Assembly: GCA_964580995.1 (NCBI GenBank)
Contig: CAZOMV010000162.1
Location: 1-5,578, forward strand
From: JAKJEP01 sp964580995
GTDB lineage: Bacteria > Planctomycetota > Phycisphaerae > Sedimentisphaerales > SM23-30
Length of the DNA stretch: 5,578 nt
Direction: 5' to 3'
Below, in pieces: positions 5,488-5,578 of this stretch (position 1 is the first letter of the stretch; each line of letters opens with the position of its first letter). The notes below the pieces were generated by a model. It was not told the DNA's origin and did no database searches. It saw nothing but the letters and a program-made list of their open reading frames with translations. Position numbers and translations under genes: made by a program.

Positions 5488-5493
5488 CTCCTT
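5488..5493 (-). promoter_or_regulatory. Ribosome binding site of proC
   Basis: On the - strand AAGGAG (5493-5488) lies nine bases before the proC ATG. It directly abuts the inner arm of the inverted repeat at 5494-5502, so folding of that arm could affect access to it. Confidence 0.75.
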
Positions 5494-5548
5494 AAAACGC
5501 TGAAGGGAACCTCTAAAAACAAGATATACAAACGTAAAACAGCGTTTT
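5494..5548. repeat. Perfect 9-bp inverted repeat flanking the proC leader
   Basis: AAAACGCTG (5494-5502) and CAGCGTTTT (5540-5548) are exact reverse complements separated by 37 bases. One arm abuts the proC ribosome site; the other overlaps the candidate -35 region. They could be two operator half sites, or a leader hairpin if transcription starts further upstream than 5548. The outer arm can alternatively pair with AAACG at 5530-5534 to form a small hairpin. Confidence 0.6.
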
Positions 5549-5551
5549 TGA
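5523..5551 (-). promoter_or_regulatory. Weak candidate proC promoter
   Basis: On the - strand TCAAAA (5551-5546, 3 of 6 to the -35) and TATATC (5528-5523, 4 of 6 to the -10) are 17 bases apart, in the only A/T-rich stretch of this GC-rich half. A start near 5516 would give a leader of about 38 bases. An alternative pair, TTTACG with TAGAGG, is equally weak. Confidence 0.25.
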
Positions 5552-5578
5552 CCCCCTCCCTCACGGTCGGGGCTTGGA

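Overview
The window holds five protein-coding genes and no RNA genes. Three lie on the + strand: a secreted DUF4091/GH123-like glycoside hydrolase candidate, a PEBP/YbhB-type lipoprotein, and a DUF434-family protein. Two lie on the - strand: a CPBP (Abi) intramembrane protease-family protein and proC. The organism cannot be named from this sequence. A DUF4091 protein, a lipoprotein-type PEBP, GTG/TTG starts and repeat-rich spacers would fit a Gram-negative-type environmental bacterium, and a Planctomycetota/PVC-type genome is my best but weak guess.

Layout. Positions 110-1948 encode the exported glycan-active candidate, in DNA clearly less GC-rich than the rest. Positions 1949-2398 are a 450-base non-coding spacer: a purine-rich stretch followed by three different perfect 8-bp-arm palindromes (2120-2139, 2199-2217, 2287-2305) and a fourth A/T hairpin (2345-2360). 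I read it as a landing zone for small dispersed repeats, not a decayed gene. Positions 2399-3742 form a two-gene unit, the PEBP lipoprotein and the DUF434 protein, 3 bases apart. This unit converges, with a single base between stop codons, on the - strand unit proC (5478-4681) then the CPBP gene (4679-3744). The CPBP gene appears to start on a TTG immediately after the proC stop codon, with its Shine-Dalgarno sequence inside the end of proC. Upstream of proC is an A/T-rich leader flanked by a perfect 9-bp inverted repeat.

The genes do not form an obvious single pathway. ProC makes proline. The hydrolase, the lipoprotein and the CPBP protein are predicted to act in or beyond the membrane. The DUF434 protein looks like a cytoplasmic NYN/PIN-type nuclease candidate of unknown role. 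The points most worth a second look are the stacked palindromes in 1949-2398, the coupled lipoprotein/DUF434 pair, and the inverted repeat around the proC leader. I found no CRISPR array, tRNA, rRNA, transposase, toxin-antitoxin pair or clear defence system.
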